Assembly (NCBI GenBank): GCA_029564595.1
Contig: JAKQPS010000195.1
Span: 1-44,335, forward strand
From: a bacterium
GTDB lineage: Bacteria > UBP15 > UBA6099
Length of the DNA stretch: 44,335 nucleotides
Reading direction: 5' to 3'
Notes under the pieces: generated by a model
What the model saw: the letters and a program-made list of their open reading frames with translations, nothing else
What the model was told of the DNA's origin: nothing
Databases searched by the model: none
Made by a program: the position numbers and the translations under genes
Shown here: positions 44,152-44,335 of the stretch, in pieces
How positions within the stretch are numbered: the stretch's first letter is position 1
Layout of the letters: each line of letters opens with the position of its first letter

Positions 44152-44335
44152 GTGGCGTTCGAGAAGTATTCTTACAACGGGGCGAACGTTCTGACGGACT
44201 TCGACGCTAACAACAACGCGACTGCCAGATACGCTATGAACGGGGTGGACGGGCTGCTCTACGTTCAGCGGGGGATGAAGAAGTATTTCTATCACACGAA
44301 CCATCTCGGCAGCGTTGTGGCGATCACGGACGAGG
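44152..44335 (+). CDS. RHS-repeat protein fragment, cut by the window end
   Basis: A frame from GTG 44152 (GAGGGGA eight bases upstream) to the window edge, encoding YSYNGANVLTDF, ARYAMNGVDGLLYVQRG and YFYHTNHLGSVVAITDE, the classic end of the RHS/YD-repeat core. RHS proteins are large surface or toxin-delivery shells. Here the frame opens at 44086, so the thousands of bases of upstream repeats are absent: a 5'-truncated orphan tip or silent cassette. The variable C-terminal part lies outside the window. Confidence 0.65.
   Translation, partial: MAFEKYSYNGANVLTDFDANNNATARYAMNGVDGLLYVQRGMKKYFYHTNHLGSVVAITDE

Noticed and set aside
1-44335. CRISPR array or cas genes
   Set aside because: The repeats seen are dispersed or too degenerate; no regular repeat-spacer pattern and no cas-like protein.

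Overview
The window looks like part of the chromosome of a free-living, flagellated, Gram-negative-type bacterium from a poorly sampled lineage. It carries flagellin, a FliK-like protein, a FlhB-like switch protein and CheW. It also has secreted proteins with signal peptides, a dockerin-ended fibronectin-type-III surface protein, and rubrerythrin as in many anaerobes or microaerophiles. Most of the sequence is GC-rich, with vegetative TATAAT-type -10 boxes and AGGAGG-type ribosome sites. The genes do not fix a phylum; an uncultured candidate phylum is my guess, not something the sequence proves.

Layout. 0-13 kb: mostly metabolic and secreted single genes (ADP-ribosylglycohydrolase, a secreted HEAT-like protein, a secreted EEP-family hydrolase, an IlvD/Edd dehydratase overlapped by an alpha/beta hydrolase, a secreted HEMTH metallopeptidase-like protein, a secreted six-hairpin-type glycosidase and an AI-2E family permease). 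12.6-21.2 kb: minus-strand motility and surface block (cheW, a 2-kb-residue-scale fibronectin/dockerin protein of about 1,994 residues, and a flagellin whose first 48 codons are separated from the rest by a frameshift). 21.7-25.2 kb: PIG-L deacetylase, a double-esterase protein and a GNAT acetyltransferase, drifting to lower GC. 25.6-29 kb: housekeeping genes thiL (minus), then tsaE-tsaB and a Nif3-like gene (plus). 29.4-32 kb: a tightly coupled flagellar set (FliK-like, a 61-codon ORF, and a FlhB C-domain protein lacking NPTH). 32-33.6 kb: repeats around a rubrerythrin gene.

33.7-41.5 kb is a distinct AT-rich island. It has about 2.2 kb of T-rich, G-poor apparently non-coding DNA, a complete Xer-type tyrosine recombinase, more AT-rich DNA, a three-gene operon of DNA-binding proteins (Xis-like HTH, MerR-like HTH with coiled coil, winged-HTH), a perfect 16-bp parS palindrome, and degenerate tandem hairpins. 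A 33-bp motif occurs once inverted at the left edge and twice on the right. After the island come a secreted TolB-like propeller protein, a small unknown gene, two copies of an ACCACAAAG hairpin repeat, and the start of an RHS-repeat fragment cut by the window end.

The most striking non-coding content is a set of interspersed repeat families. They include a ~175-bp MITE-like element with terminal inverted repeats and a pairing-conserved central stem (four copies plus remnants), a palindromic 150-bp family (five copies or parts), and a 120-bp double hairpin present twice. The best candidates for something undescribed are the Xer/parS/HTH island with its flanking repeats, and the MITE-like family. 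No CRISPR array, tRNA, rRNA or intact transposase was seen.
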